Part shown: positions 17,732 through 25,289 of the stretch, in pieces
How the letters are laid out: every line of letters begins with the position of its first letter
Numbering within the stretch: the stretch's first letter is position 1
Made by a program: the position numbers and the translations under genes
Origin: Lysinibacillus sp. JNUCC-52
Lineage (GTDB): Bacteria; Bacillota; Bacilli; Bacillales_A; Planococcaceae
Direction: 5' to 3'
NCBI RefSeq assembly: GCF_015999545.1
Contig: NZ_CP065546.1
Coordinates: forward strand, 1,860,001-1,924,000
DNA length: 64,000 bases
Notes under the pieces: model-generated
The model's input: the letters and a program-made list of their open reading frames with translations, nothing else
Told to the model about the DNA's origin: nothing
Databases searched by the model: none

Positions 17732-18565
17732 ATGTGGACACAAAATATGATTGAAACCCCTCGAGGTAACTTTGAGTATTTTCAAATGGGCAGTGGAAAA
17801 CCAATATGTATTACACATCAATATACAGAGTTTAATAGTAAGGGCAATATCTTTGCTGCTCCATTTACTAAATACTATACGGTCTATTTAATTAATTTAA
17901 GGGGCTGCGGAAACTCTATTGATTCAACATCACCTGATGACTTTAGTTTTATGAATAGTGTTAAAGATTTGGAAGCTATCAGAATTGCACTAGGCTTTTC
18001 ACAATGGAGCTTTGCAGGGCATTCTGCTGGTGGTATGTTAGGTTTAACTTATGCCATAACGAATCCTAATTCTTTACAAAAAATTATAGTAGGTGGTTTG
18101 TCCGCATCGTCAAAATATATGTCGCATCCAGATAGCATATATTGCAAGAGTAATCCGTATAATTCGAGGTTATTAGAAATTTTAAAACTTCTTAAAGATC
18201 CTTCTAAAACTTTAGAACAACGAAGAGCGTTAAATAAAGAGTGGAATCTAATGTCCTTTTATAAAAAAGAAGATTATGACCGCATAATGTCTCGACCTAA
18301 TAGTGGAAAGGCAGTAAACAAAAGATTAGATTATTTTATAACTACTGAATTAAAAGACTATGATGTCACTGATAGATTAAAAGCAATAAACATACCTGCT
18401 TTTATTTATTGCGGAAGGTTTGATACACAATGCCCTTTAGTTTTTTCTGAAGAAATTGCCAGGGCAATTAACCATTCTAGCTTAACGATATTTGAAAAAA
18501 GTAGTCATAACCCTTTTGTTGAAGAAGAAGAGGCATTTCATCATTTCGTTAAGTCTACTAAATAA
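17732..18565 (+). CDS. Alpha/beta hydrolase (proline iminopeptidase-like)
   Basis: A 277-aa alpha/beta hydrolase with oxyanion-region LRGCGNS, nucleophile elbow GHSAGG (Ser98), acid in GRFDTQCP and the catalytic His in SSHNPFVEE. The order of the triad and the cap region resemble proline iminopeptidases and related esterases. It is divergent from the TOMM operon and shares its 154-bp control region, and it ends at a strong terminator. Possible roles are tailoring, processing of the microcin or inactivation of it for self-protection; the sequence alone does not decide. RBS TTGGAGGAA, about 6 nt before ATG. Confidence 0.8.
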   Translation: MWTQNMIETPRGNFEYFQMGSGKPICITHQYTEFNSKGNIFAAPFTKYYTVYLINLRGCGNSIDSTSPDDFSFMNSVKDLEAIRIALGFSQWSFAGHSAGGMLGLTYAITNPNSLQKIIVGGLSASSKYMSHPDSIYCKSNPYNSRLLEILKLLKDPSKTLEQRRALNKEWNLMSFYKKEDYDRIMSRPNSGKAVNKRLDYFITTELKDYDVTDRLKAINIPAFIYCGRFDTQCPLVFSEEIARAINHSSLTIFEKSSHNPFVEEEEAFHHFVKSTK

Positions 18566-18568
18566 AGA

Positions 18569-18609
18569 AAGAAGCTATTCCCCCACGTATAGGAGGAATA
18601 GCTTCTTTT
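18569..18609 (+). terminator. Terminator of the hydrolase gene
   Basis: GAAGCTATTCC pairs with GGAATAGCTTC and is followed by TTTTC. It may also serve the convergent 54-aa peptide gene. Confidence 0.85.
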
Positions 18610-18619
18610 CAACATAGGA

Positions 18620-18784
18620 TTAGTGTTGGCTAGGTAAATCAGGTATATCCAGAACTTCTATTATATTGACTACTTCAATATTTTTCGGACTATCCACCAT
18701 TGCTGTCGGCGTAGTTGTTGGTCCACTAATAAAAGTTACGAAAAGAGTAGATACTACTAAAAATTGCGCTATTATTTTCTTCAT
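18620..18784 (-). CDS. Exported signalling peptide precursor, PapR-like (54 aa)
   Basis: A 54-codon gene with RBS GGAGGG 6 nt before ATG. The product has a classic signal peptide: MKKIIAQFLVVSTLFVTF, then a small/polar region, and a C-terminal acidic-hydrophobic tail ending EVLDIPDLPSQH. It lies directly downstream of, and in the same direction as, an HTH-TPR regulator, the arrangement of plcR-papR and nprR-nprX. PapR signals also come from the C-terminus and contain a DLP-like segment (for example ADLPFEF); the DLP in this tail is suggestive but short. It is predicted to be exported, trimmed and re-imported to act on the regulator. Confidence 0.75.
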   Translation of the reverse strand: MKKIIAQFLVVSTLFVTFISGPTTTPTAMVDSPKNIEVVNIIEVLDIPDLPSQH

Positions 18785-18805
18785 ATATTACCCTCCTTTT
18801 GAAAT

Positions 18806-18839
18806 ATTATACATAAATATTTTGATTTTTTCAATAAGT
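18806..18839 (-). promoter_or_regulatory. Promoter of the signalling peptide gene
   Basis: On the minus strand TTGAAA and TATAAT are spaced by 17 nt, with ACTTATTG overlapping the -35 exactly as in the microcin promoter at 17600-17632. This gives the peptide gene its own promoter apart from the regulator upstream. Confidence 0.65.
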
Positions 18840-18906
18840 ATTTTTATATAAATATTTTTTATTAAAAAATTCCCGATAGCAGATTGCAATCAGGAATCCA
18901 TTATTG

Positions 18907-19782
18907 TTATCGTTTTTCAGTGAAATAATCCAATTTTACTTTTTCTATCACATCAAGGAATTCATAGTTTCCTTCAATTTCAAAAATATGCTGCGCTTTC
19001 TCAAAATATTGTTCTGACTCCTTGACCCTATCTAAAATAACTAAGTTTCTACCTATTTGGAAATAAAGCTCTCCCAATAAATATAGTGACTCTTCTGTAA
19101 CACAGATTTTAATTGCCTTTTTACATTCCAAAATAGCTTCTTCTTCTCTTTTTAAAGCAACTAACGTTTTAGATAGACCATATAAAATCCTAATCTTTAA
19201 AACACTATCTTTTAAATTACTTAAATCGTATTCCGATTTGCATTTTTGGAAGAACTCTAAAGAATTTTCATACTGTTGTACTTCAAAATAAATGATCGCA
19301 ATACTATTATTTATACTAATAGTTTGCTCAGTGTAATTTTCTTTACCAGTTAATTTTAATGCAGTGTTTAATATATCTATAGCGTTTACACTATCTTTAT
19401 TTAAATAAAAATCACATATGCCCTCATGCCATAGTAAAAACTGTTTGTCTTCATTGCTGCTAAAATTCGCCTTTTCTTTTTCAGTTTTGACAATATAGTT
19501 TATCGCTTGATAATCTCGATTTCTAATTAGTTTCCTTATTAGTTTTTTTGTTTCCTCATTATCATCATGGTGAGTTTTCATTGAATTTTGTCCGAAGAAG
19601 TAGTTAATATCTAACTTTAATTTTTGAGAAATTTTAAATAACACTATACTAGATGGTACACTTTCACCTTTTTCAAAATTACTTATCATCGCCTGCGTAC
19701 AAATTCCATCTGCCAGCTCGGCTTGTGTAATGCCTTTATCCTTACGTGCTTCTTTTATTTTACTTGAAATAAGTTCTAACAT
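18907..19782 (-). CDS. RRNPP-type HTH-TPR transcriptional regulator (PlcR/NprR-like)
   Basis: A 291-aa protein. The N-terminal HTH (about residues 8-60) reads ITQAELADGICTQAMISNFE followed by GESVPSSIVLFKISQKL. The remainder is a run of helical TPR-like units (for example TLVALKREEEAILECKKAIK, EEAI/EQYFEKAQ patterns). Size and layout match PlcR, NprR and Rgg-like peptide receptors. The exported peptide gene lies 122 nt downstream. Target genes are probably the peptide itself and the TOMM operon, on the basis of the shared promoter block. RBS AAAGGAGAA precedes ATG. Confidence 0.82.
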   Translation of the reverse strand: MLELISSKIKEARKDKGITQAELADGICTQAMISNFEKGESVPSSIVLFKISQKLKLDINYFFGQNSMKTHHDDNEETKKLIRKLIRNRDYQAINYIVKTEKEKANFSSNEDKQFLLWHEGICDFYLNKDSVNAIDILNTALKLTGKENYTEQTISINNSIAIIYFEVQQYENSLEFFQKCKSEYDLSNLKDSVLKIRILYGLSKTLVALKREEEAILECKKAIKICVTEESLYLLGELYFQIGRNLVILDRVKESEQYFEKAQHIFEIEGNYEFLDVIEKVKLDYFTEKR

Positions 19783-20209
19783 AATTCTCCTTTTCTTCTA
19801 CAGTATATTTGGTTCTTATACTTCCCTAATCACTACATTTTTTTATGTGAGCGCCACATGGTGCAAATTTTTTGAAGAAATTTGTTATTATATATTATTA
19901 CTTATAATATAAACTCCTTATCATTATAACTATTCTAATAATAAAAAAGTAATATGTCCATAACACAATTATAGCTTCAAAAATATTACGGAGTGTTTAT
20001 GTCATTCATTTCAAATTTACGGTTAAAAAGAAAAAAGTGCTGTCGCTCCAAATGTTTGAGCTCAGCACCGATTAGACGTTTAATTAAAGATAATAAAAAA
20101 CACCTTATAATTTCTTTATTTTAAGGAAAAATAATAGTTAACACTTTAGCTTTTGCTTTTATTAAAAATGAAGTACCACATGTAAATGTGATACTTCATG
20201 TAAATCATG
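19783..20209. other. Intergenic region at the right edge of the microcin island
   Basis: Very AT-rich upstream region of the regulator, a hairpin with GTGCTG/CAGCAC arms (about 20038-20069; a T-run follows on the minus strand), and the terminator of the next gene. A short frame at 19999-20124 is not convincing as a gene. Confidence 0.5.
20168..20199 (-). terminator. Terminator of the 79-aa membrane protein gene
   Basis: ATGAAGTATCACAT pairs with ATGTGGTACTTCAT around a TTAC loop and is followed by TTTTTAAT on the minus strand. Confidence 0.85.
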
Positions 20210-20449
20210 TTAATATCCTATTTTACTCCAGTAGTAAAAAATCATAATCCCTAAAAAAAGTAAAAAAACAATATACACCCAAACAATTGGATTCAGCATT
20301 GTTGCAAATTCTTCGACTGTCCCTGAAATCGGTTTATCTTTCTCCGATTCCCGCTCTGAAGTCATTTTGGCAATTCGCATTGTTGATACAAAGGAAATAA
20401 CCGCAATGATTGTAATCGCAATTAGAGCTGGTATTAACCACATACCCAT
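20210..20449 (-). CDS. Small two-helix membrane protein
   Basis: A 79-aa protein of unknown function. A helix at about residues 5-25 (LIPALIAITIIAVISFV) is followed by a charged linker (MTSERESEKDKPISG) and a second helix near 53-73 ending IFYYWSKIGY. The ATG at 20449 sits 8 nt after AAGGAG and is preferred over an in-frame TTG two codons upstream. It stands alone between terminators. I do not recognise the family. Confidence 0.65.
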   Translation of the reverse strand: MGMWLIPALIAITIIAVISFVSTMRIAKMTSERESEKDKPISGTVEEFATMLNPIVWVYIVFLLFLGIMIFYYWSKIGY

Positions 20450-20603
20450 AGACAAAACTCCTTTCTTTGTCCTTAGTATGCATCAATACAGCGCTTCCTT
20501 ATGCAATGATTTTATTCAAGACTTTAAATGCTCCCTTTCAAAATAAAGAAATCTTCAAGTGTATTGAACTGGATTCAACCATTCATACTTTTGCTGAAGC
20601 AAG

Positions 20604-21371
20604 TTAAAAAGGTGATTGATTTAGCCACTGTCCTCCATCCAATGTGACACATTCCCCATTCATATAACGCGCTTTATCCGACATCATGAATGTTGCTAAA
20701 TCCGCTACTTCCTCTGGTGTACCAATTCGCCCAAGTGGAACGGAGTCAAGAGTCATGGCAGCTGCTTCCTCTGATACCCATAGTTTCGCTGCCCCACCTG
20801 TGCGTTCAATTGGACCAGGCGCAATAGCATTTACACGAATTCCATAACGTTTTCCCCACTCAACCGCTAATGTTCTTGTCATTGATAATACGCCTGCTTT
20901 TGCAGCAGATGAATGGATTACACCTGCGCCTGCATTCCAAGCATAGGTTGCCACCATATTAATAATGGAGCCTTTAATTTTATGTTCAATCCAATATTTA
21001 CCGATGGCAGAAGAGCAAAAGAACGTACCATTTAAGACAATATCCACAACTGCTTTCCAACCATTTGGCGTCAAATCCTCTGCCCGAACGATAAAGTTAC
21101 CTGCAGCATTATTCACTAGTCCATCAACTTGGCCAAATTTATCAACAGCAAACGCAACCATTGCCTCAGCCTGCTCTGGTATACGAACATCCATTTGGAA
21201 TGTTTCAATTGTTTTTCCAGCTTCTAATATAAACTCCTTTGCCTTTGCTAATCGCTCTTCATTACGACCAGCAATAACTACATTTGCCCCTTCTGATACG
21301 AATTGCTTCGCCATATAAAGCCCCATACCACTTGATCCACCAGTAATAATAATTGTTTTCCCCTGCAACAT
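20604..21371 (-). CDS. fadH: 2,4-dienoyl-CoA reductase (SDR)
   Basis: A 255-aa short-chain dehydrogenase with TGGSSGMG (cofactor loop), NNAAGNFI, and segments such as LTPNGWKAV, VLNGTFFCS, MVATYAWNAGAGVIHS, RTLAVEWG and AIAPGPIERTGG that I recognise from B. subtilis FadH (YkuF). The usual Tyr of the YxxxK motif is replaced by Ser in IHSSAAKAG, which is normal for this subfamily. It reduces 2,4-dienoyl-CoA during degradation of unsaturated fatty acids. The ATG at 21371 has AGGGGGAA upstream; a longer start at 21410 lacks an RBS. Confidence 0.88.
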   Translation of the reverse strand: MLQGKTIIITGGSSGMGLYMAKQFVSEGANVVIAGRNEERLAKAKEFILEAGKTIETFQMDVRIPEQAEAMVAFAVDKFGQVDGLVNNAAGNFIVRAEDLTPNGWKAVVDIVLNGTFFCSSAIGKYWIEHKIKGSIINMVATYAWNAGAGVIHSSAAKAGVLSMTRTLAVEWGKRYGIRVNAIAPGPIERTGGAAKLWVSEEAAAMTLDSVPLGRIGTPEEVADLATFMMSDKARYMNGECVTLDGGQWLNQSPF

Positions 21372-21538
21372 TCTACTTCCCCCTTTTTTTTCAAAAAAAT
21401 GAATACTCATTCATTTTATTTTACTATATTTTCTCGTAAATGTCATATTAATTCTACAAAACTCTTTTTTTATAGAAGTGTATTCACTATCTTTTCATAC
21501 TTTCCTAACTTATTTATGTATTTTAAATTAAAAAATAC

Positions 21539-21575
21539 TGTAGACAAACTCAAAGTTTTACTATGTTTGTCTACA
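21539..21575. repeat. CTGTAGACAAACT hairpin, copy 1
   Basis: TGTAGACAAAC pairs perfectly with GTTTGTCTACA around a 15-nt loop. Related hairpins are at 43423-43466 and 48738-48779. Confidence 0.7.
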
Positions 21576-21763
21576 ATATAAGTGATTATTTAAGTATATT
21601 TATAAATTCTATTATTTAACAAAAGAAACTACCACTTTCAAAATAATATGATTTTCAAAGTAATAGTTCCTTTTTAATTGCATTATAATGACACAAGCAT
21701 GAATGTGACGTCTAATTTTATGAAATATCAACTCCTTTTTATTTTCAACATAAATTTTCAAAT

Positions 21764-21801
21764 AAAAAGTGCCTTCCTCTATTGCATAAAGGAAGACACT
21801 C
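21764..21801 (-). terminator. Terminator of the hydroxy-acid catabolic operon
   Basis: AGTGTCTTCCT pairs with AGGAAGGCACT (minus strand reading) and is followed by TTTTTATTTG. Confidence 0.85.
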
Positions 21802-21814
21802 TGACTCGAATTGT

Positions 21815-22999
21815 TTAAAATTCATAATGATAGGCAATTTTGTATAGCTCCATTAATTCGTCCTGTGTGGGCACTTTAGGGTTATTTCCTGGGCTACCAC
21901 TTGCAATTGCATCGGTTGCCATTTTTGGAATTGCTGCATAAAAAGCTTCCTCCTCGATACCCCATTGGCGTAAATTACCGATCCCCATCTTTTTACATAG
22001 TTCTTTTATTGATTCGATAGCTAAAGTTGCTAGTTCTTCTTGTGTACCGCACTGTCCATCTTTGTTAAAGAATTGGCCTATGTCCGCTAACCGTTCTACA
22101 CATGCATCCTTCGTATATTCTAATACCGCTGGTAGCAGCATTGCATTTGAAATTCCATGAGGCACATGGAAGAGTGCACCTATAGGACGCGACATCCCAT
22201 GCACTAAAGCTACTGACGCATTGGAAAACGAAAGTCCTGCTTGCATCGAGCCTAGAGACATCGCCTCTCGCGCATCGATATCATCACCATGCTCATAAAC
22301 TTTTAACATATTATGAATAATTAAATCCATCGCCGATAATGCCAGTACATTTGAATATGGATGTGCTAAACGTGATAAATAGCTTTCAATTGCATGGCTT
22401 AATGCATCAATGCCAGTCGCCGCTGTGATGGCTGGTGGAGAAGTTATCGTTAACATTGGGTCAACAATTGCAACTGGTGGCATAAAAGCTGCTTGTTTTA
22501 TCATCATTTTTACATCATTTGTCGTGTTGGTAATAACGGTAGCATCTGTTGCTTCAGAGCCTGTGCCTGCTGTAGTCGGGACTGCTATATGTGGAATAGG
22601 TGCTTGCTCAGCGATTTTCGCCATTTTCATGTAATCACCAATGTATCCACCGTTTGTTGCTACAACAGCAATCGCTTTCGCTGTATCAATGCAACTTCCG
22701 CCACCAACAGAAATGATGACATCACATTGCTCAGATAGCAAAATTTCAAGACCTTCTGCTACATACGTATCTACTGGCTCAGTTGTTACCCCTAAATACG
22801 AAACCGCTTCCAAACCATTCGCTGTCAATAATGACTTACATTGATTGACAAACCCTAAGCTATCCATTATTGGATCGCTAACGATTAGTGCCTTCGTACC
22901 TAGTTTTTTAGCATATACCCCAACCTCTTCGAATGCATCTCTTCCATAAATAATCGTCCCTGGAGAATTTACAGTGAAAGTTGTTTTAGTTTGAATCAT
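21815..22999 (-). CDS. Iron-containing alcohol dehydrogenase
   Basis: A 394-aa group III (iron-dependent) alcohol dehydrogenase. NAD-binding GGGSCIDTAKA and the metal-binding positions in GIDALSHAIE and HGMSRPIGALFHVPHG are all present. The preferred start is the ATG at 22999 (MIQTKTTF), downstream of GGGGGAGAG; an upstream ATG overlaps the previous stop codon. It is the last gene of the TetR-linked operon. The substrate is probably a short-chain alcohol or hydroxy acid/semialdehyde, but cannot be fixed from sequence. Confidence 0.85.
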   Translation of the reverse strand: MIQTKTTFTVNSPGTIIYGRDAFEEVGVYAKKLGTKALIVSDPIMDSLGFVNQCKSLLTANGLEAVSYLGVTTEPVDTYVAEGLEILLSEQCDVIISVGGGSCIDTAKAIAVVATNGGYIGDYMKMAKIAEQAPIPHIAVPTTAGTGSEATDATVITNTTNDVKMMIKQAAFMPPVAIVDPMLTITSPPAITAATGIDALSHAIESYLSRLAHPYSNVLALSAMDLIIHNMLKVYEHGDDIDAREAMSLGSMQAGLSFSNASVALVHGMSRPIGALFHVPHGISNAMLLPAVLEYTKDACVERLADIGQFFNKDGQCGTQEELATLAIESIKELCKKMGIGNLRQWGIEEEAFYAAIPKMATDAIASGSPGNNPKVPTQDELMELYKIAYHYEF

Positions 23000-23016
23000 A
23001 ACGCATCTCTCCCCCA

Positions 23017-23781
23017 TTATTGAGCAGTATAACCACCATCTAACACTATCGCCTGACCAGTTAAGCCTTTTGCTACATCACTAGCTAGATAGAGAGCAAG
23101 TCCAGTAATCTCTGAAACGTCTAGCAAGCGCTTTTGAGGGACAAGTGGATATAACACCTGCTCTAGTACTTCTTCTACTTGGATACCTCGCGTCTTCGCT
23201 AAATCTGTAAACTGATTTCGGACTAATTCTGTATCCACATATCCTGGACATATAGCATTTACAGTAATGCCATCATTGGCTACTTCAAGTGCCGCGACTT
23301 TTGTTAATCCTATTAGCCCATGTTTTGCAGCATTGTATCCTGCTTTACCAGCAAAACCAATAACACCGTTTATTGACGCCATATTAATAATGCGACCAAA
23401 TGTATTTTTCTTCATATGAGGTAATGCATATTTCATTGTGACAAATGGTGCAACAAGCATTACTTTTTGCATTTGTTCAAAGACTTCAGTCGGAAAATCC
23501 TCGATATAAGAAACATGTTGGAACCCTGCATTATTTATTAAAATATCAAGAGTGTTAAATTTCTCAATTGTAAAAGCGATTGCATCGCTAACTGCTTGTT
23601 CATCTGTAACATCACATGTAAAAGCTGTTAATCGTGGATTTTGTTCTACTGCCTCAGCTAAACGTTGCTCATTCATATCTGAAATAACAACATTCGCCCC
23701 TTGCTCAGCAAATGCTTGAGCGATTGACAGACCAATTCCACGTGCAGCGCCAGTAATAAATACTGTTTTGCCATCTATCAC
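23017..23781 (-). CDS. 3-hydroxybutyrate dehydrogenase (SDR)
   Basis: A 254-aa classical SDR with TGAARGIG, NNAGFQHV, the catalytic YNAAKHG and NAICPGYVDTELV. The GFQHV and ATGIG-like context and the C-terminal GGYTAQ are typical of D-3-hydroxybutyrate dehydrogenase (BdhA-like), which oxidises 3-hydroxybutyrate to acetoacetate with NAD. The start is GTG with GGAGGG upstream. It is flanked by a GntP-type permease and an iron alcohol dehydrogenase in one operon, fitting uptake and oxidation of a short hydroxy acid. Confidence 0.85.
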   Translation of the reverse strand: MIDGKTVFITGAARGIGLSIAQAFAEQGANVVISDMNEQRLAEAVEQNPRLTAFTCDVTDEQAVSDAIAFTIEKFNTLDILINNAGFQHVSYIEDFPTEVFEQMQKVMLVAPFVTMKYALPHMKKNTFGRIINMASINGVIGFAGKAGYNAAKHGLIGLTKVAALEVANDGITVNAICPGYVDTELVRNQFTDLAKTRGIQVEEVLEQVLYPLVPQKRLLDVSEITGLALYLASDVAKGLTGQAIVLDGGYTAQ

Positions 23782-23793
23782 TTCGTTTCCCTC

Positions 23794-25110
23794 CTACATT
23801 CCAATTGAAAATAATAGTATTGCAATGATTGTACCAATAATTGGTATAACGACTGTCAATGCACCGAAAGGCAAATAGGCATCTTGATGTTTCTCATTAC
23901 AGACAGAATTTATCGTCGTCACAACGTAACCACCATGTGGCAATGAATCAAGGGAGCCAGAAGCTATCGCGATTGTTCGGTGTAATGCTTCTGTATCTAC
24001 GCCCATGTCAATATAGTGTGGAGCAAGTAATGGCATCGCAATCGTTTGCCCACCTGAGGCTGACCCTGTTAAGCCTGCAATAACAGCAATTGCAATAGCA
24101 CCGCCAATCAAAGGATTACCAGGAATATTGGTCATTAAATCTACAGTTGCTACGAATGATGGTGTAGCTTTTACAACGCCTCCAAAGCCGACTACTGCTG
24201 CCGTATTTGCAATAGCTACAACAGCACCCATAGCACCTGCTGCAAGTGTCGCACTTACAGACTTTGAATATTTATAACTTACTAAATACGCCATAATACA
24301 ACCACTCGTTAGCGCAACGATTAAAGCCGATGTGCCAAGTGAGTCGTGGAAAATAAACGAAATCACTAACACGACTAAAAGAGGCACTAAGCTTAATATA
24401 GGGCTAGGAAGCTTCTTCTTTTCGTCAACTACTGGATCCGTTGAGCGCTCAATAAATACTTCCCCATTTTTCACTGCACGCTTAATCATCCAATTTAGCC
24501 ATAGCGCCCCTCCAACCCCCATAAAAATCGCGACGACTATACTCACTTCCCAACCTGCATATGGTGAAGTATGTAAATATTCAATGGGAATCCAGTTCTG
24601 AATCTCAGGTGAACCTGCAGATGTCATCGTAAAGGTCACAGAACCTAAGCCAAGTGCCGCAGGAATAAAGCGACGTGGGAAATTTGCTTGCTTAAATAAA
24701 CTTATAGCCATCGGATAAACAGAGAAAGCTACAATAAATACAGAGACACCACCGTACGTTAAAACTGCTGCTGCAGCCACCACCGCAAAAGTCGCATATT
24801 TCACGCCAATTTTTTCAACAATCCACTTAGAAACACTATCCGCTGCACCAGTATCTTCCATCACCTTCCCGAAAATTGCACCTGCCATGAACATTAAATA
24901 CCAAGAACCAACGAAGCCAGTAAAGCCATTCATATAACTCGTTAAATAATTTGCTTGATTGTCGTGTGCAGTTTGTGGAAAGATTGCTAGACCATTCGTT
25001 ACAGCTGCGATTAATGCGGTTAATGGTGCTGAAATAAGTAAATTGACACCTCTCATTGTTAAAAAGACCAAAAGTGCTAAACTACCAAAAAGTCCAATAT
25101 ACGCTAACAT
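23794..25110 (-). CDS. GntP family permease (hydroxy-acid uptake)
   Basis: A 438-aa membrane protein with about 12 helices. Conserved segments include MFMAGAIFGKVMEDTGAA, GGVSVFIVAFSVYP, ITGSASGG-type GLTGSASGGQTIAMPLLAP and SGSLDSLPHGGYV, all typical of GntP/gluconate and D-3-hydroxybutyrate permeases. Its position upstream of the 3-hydroxybutyrate dehydrogenase gene favours a hydroxybutyrate-like substrate over gluconate; that is an inference. Confidence 0.85.
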   Translation of the reverse strand: MLAYIGLFGSLALLVFLTMRGVNLLISAPLTALIAAVTNGLAIFPQTAHDNQANYLTSYMNGFTGFVGSWYLMFMAGAIFGKVMEDTGAADSVSKWIVEKIGVKYATFAVVAAAAVLTYGGVSVFIVAFSVYPMAISLFKQANFPRRFIPAALGLGSVTFTMTSAGSPEIQNWIPIEYLHTSPYAGWEVSIVVAIFMGVGGALWLNWMIKRAVKNGEVFIERSTDPVVDEKKKLPSPILSLVPLLVVLVISFIFHDSLGTSALIVALTSGCIMAYLVSYKYSKSVSATLAAGAMGAVVAIANTAAVVGFGGVVKATPSFVATVDLMTNIPGNPLIGGAIAIAVIAGLTGSASGGQTIAMPLLAPHYIDMGVDTEALHRTIAIASGSLDSLPHGGYVVTTINSVCNEKHQDAYLPFGALTVVIPIIGTIIAILLFSIGM

Positions 25111-25183
25111 TCACATCCCACCTATCTTTGTATAGAAAGTGCTATGTTACATCTCATATATTCGTATCAGTAAGCTGCAGGCA

Positions 25184-25230
25184 GTTACTTTCTGCTATCA
25201 AGCAGCGGGAGTCGCCGCCTACAGCTCCCT
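25184..25230 (-). repeat. Fragment of the GC-rich palindromic repeat
   Basis: GCGGGAGTCGCCGCCTACAG resembles the GCAGGAGTCGCCGCCTTCCG end of the dispersed palindromic repeat. Only this end is retained. Confidence 0.5.
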
Positions 25231-25289
25231 TGATGTTTGTTATAAAAAAATATGAAGTTTACTTAAGGGATACAACTTTTTCTTTAGCA

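Larger units (their letters stand above)
21372..21814. other. Intergenic region between fadH and the iron alcohol dehydrogenase gene
   Basis: It contains the fadH upstream region, a repeat-type hairpin (21539-21575) and the terminator of the catabolic operon. No gene is seen. Confidence 0.6.

Noticed and set aside
19999-20124. A 41-codon plus-strand frame with GGAG upstream and a CCRSKC motif
   Set aside because: It overlaps a hairpin with GTGCTG/CAGCAC arms, has strongly basic low-information content and no neighbour that explains it; kept out as a gene.
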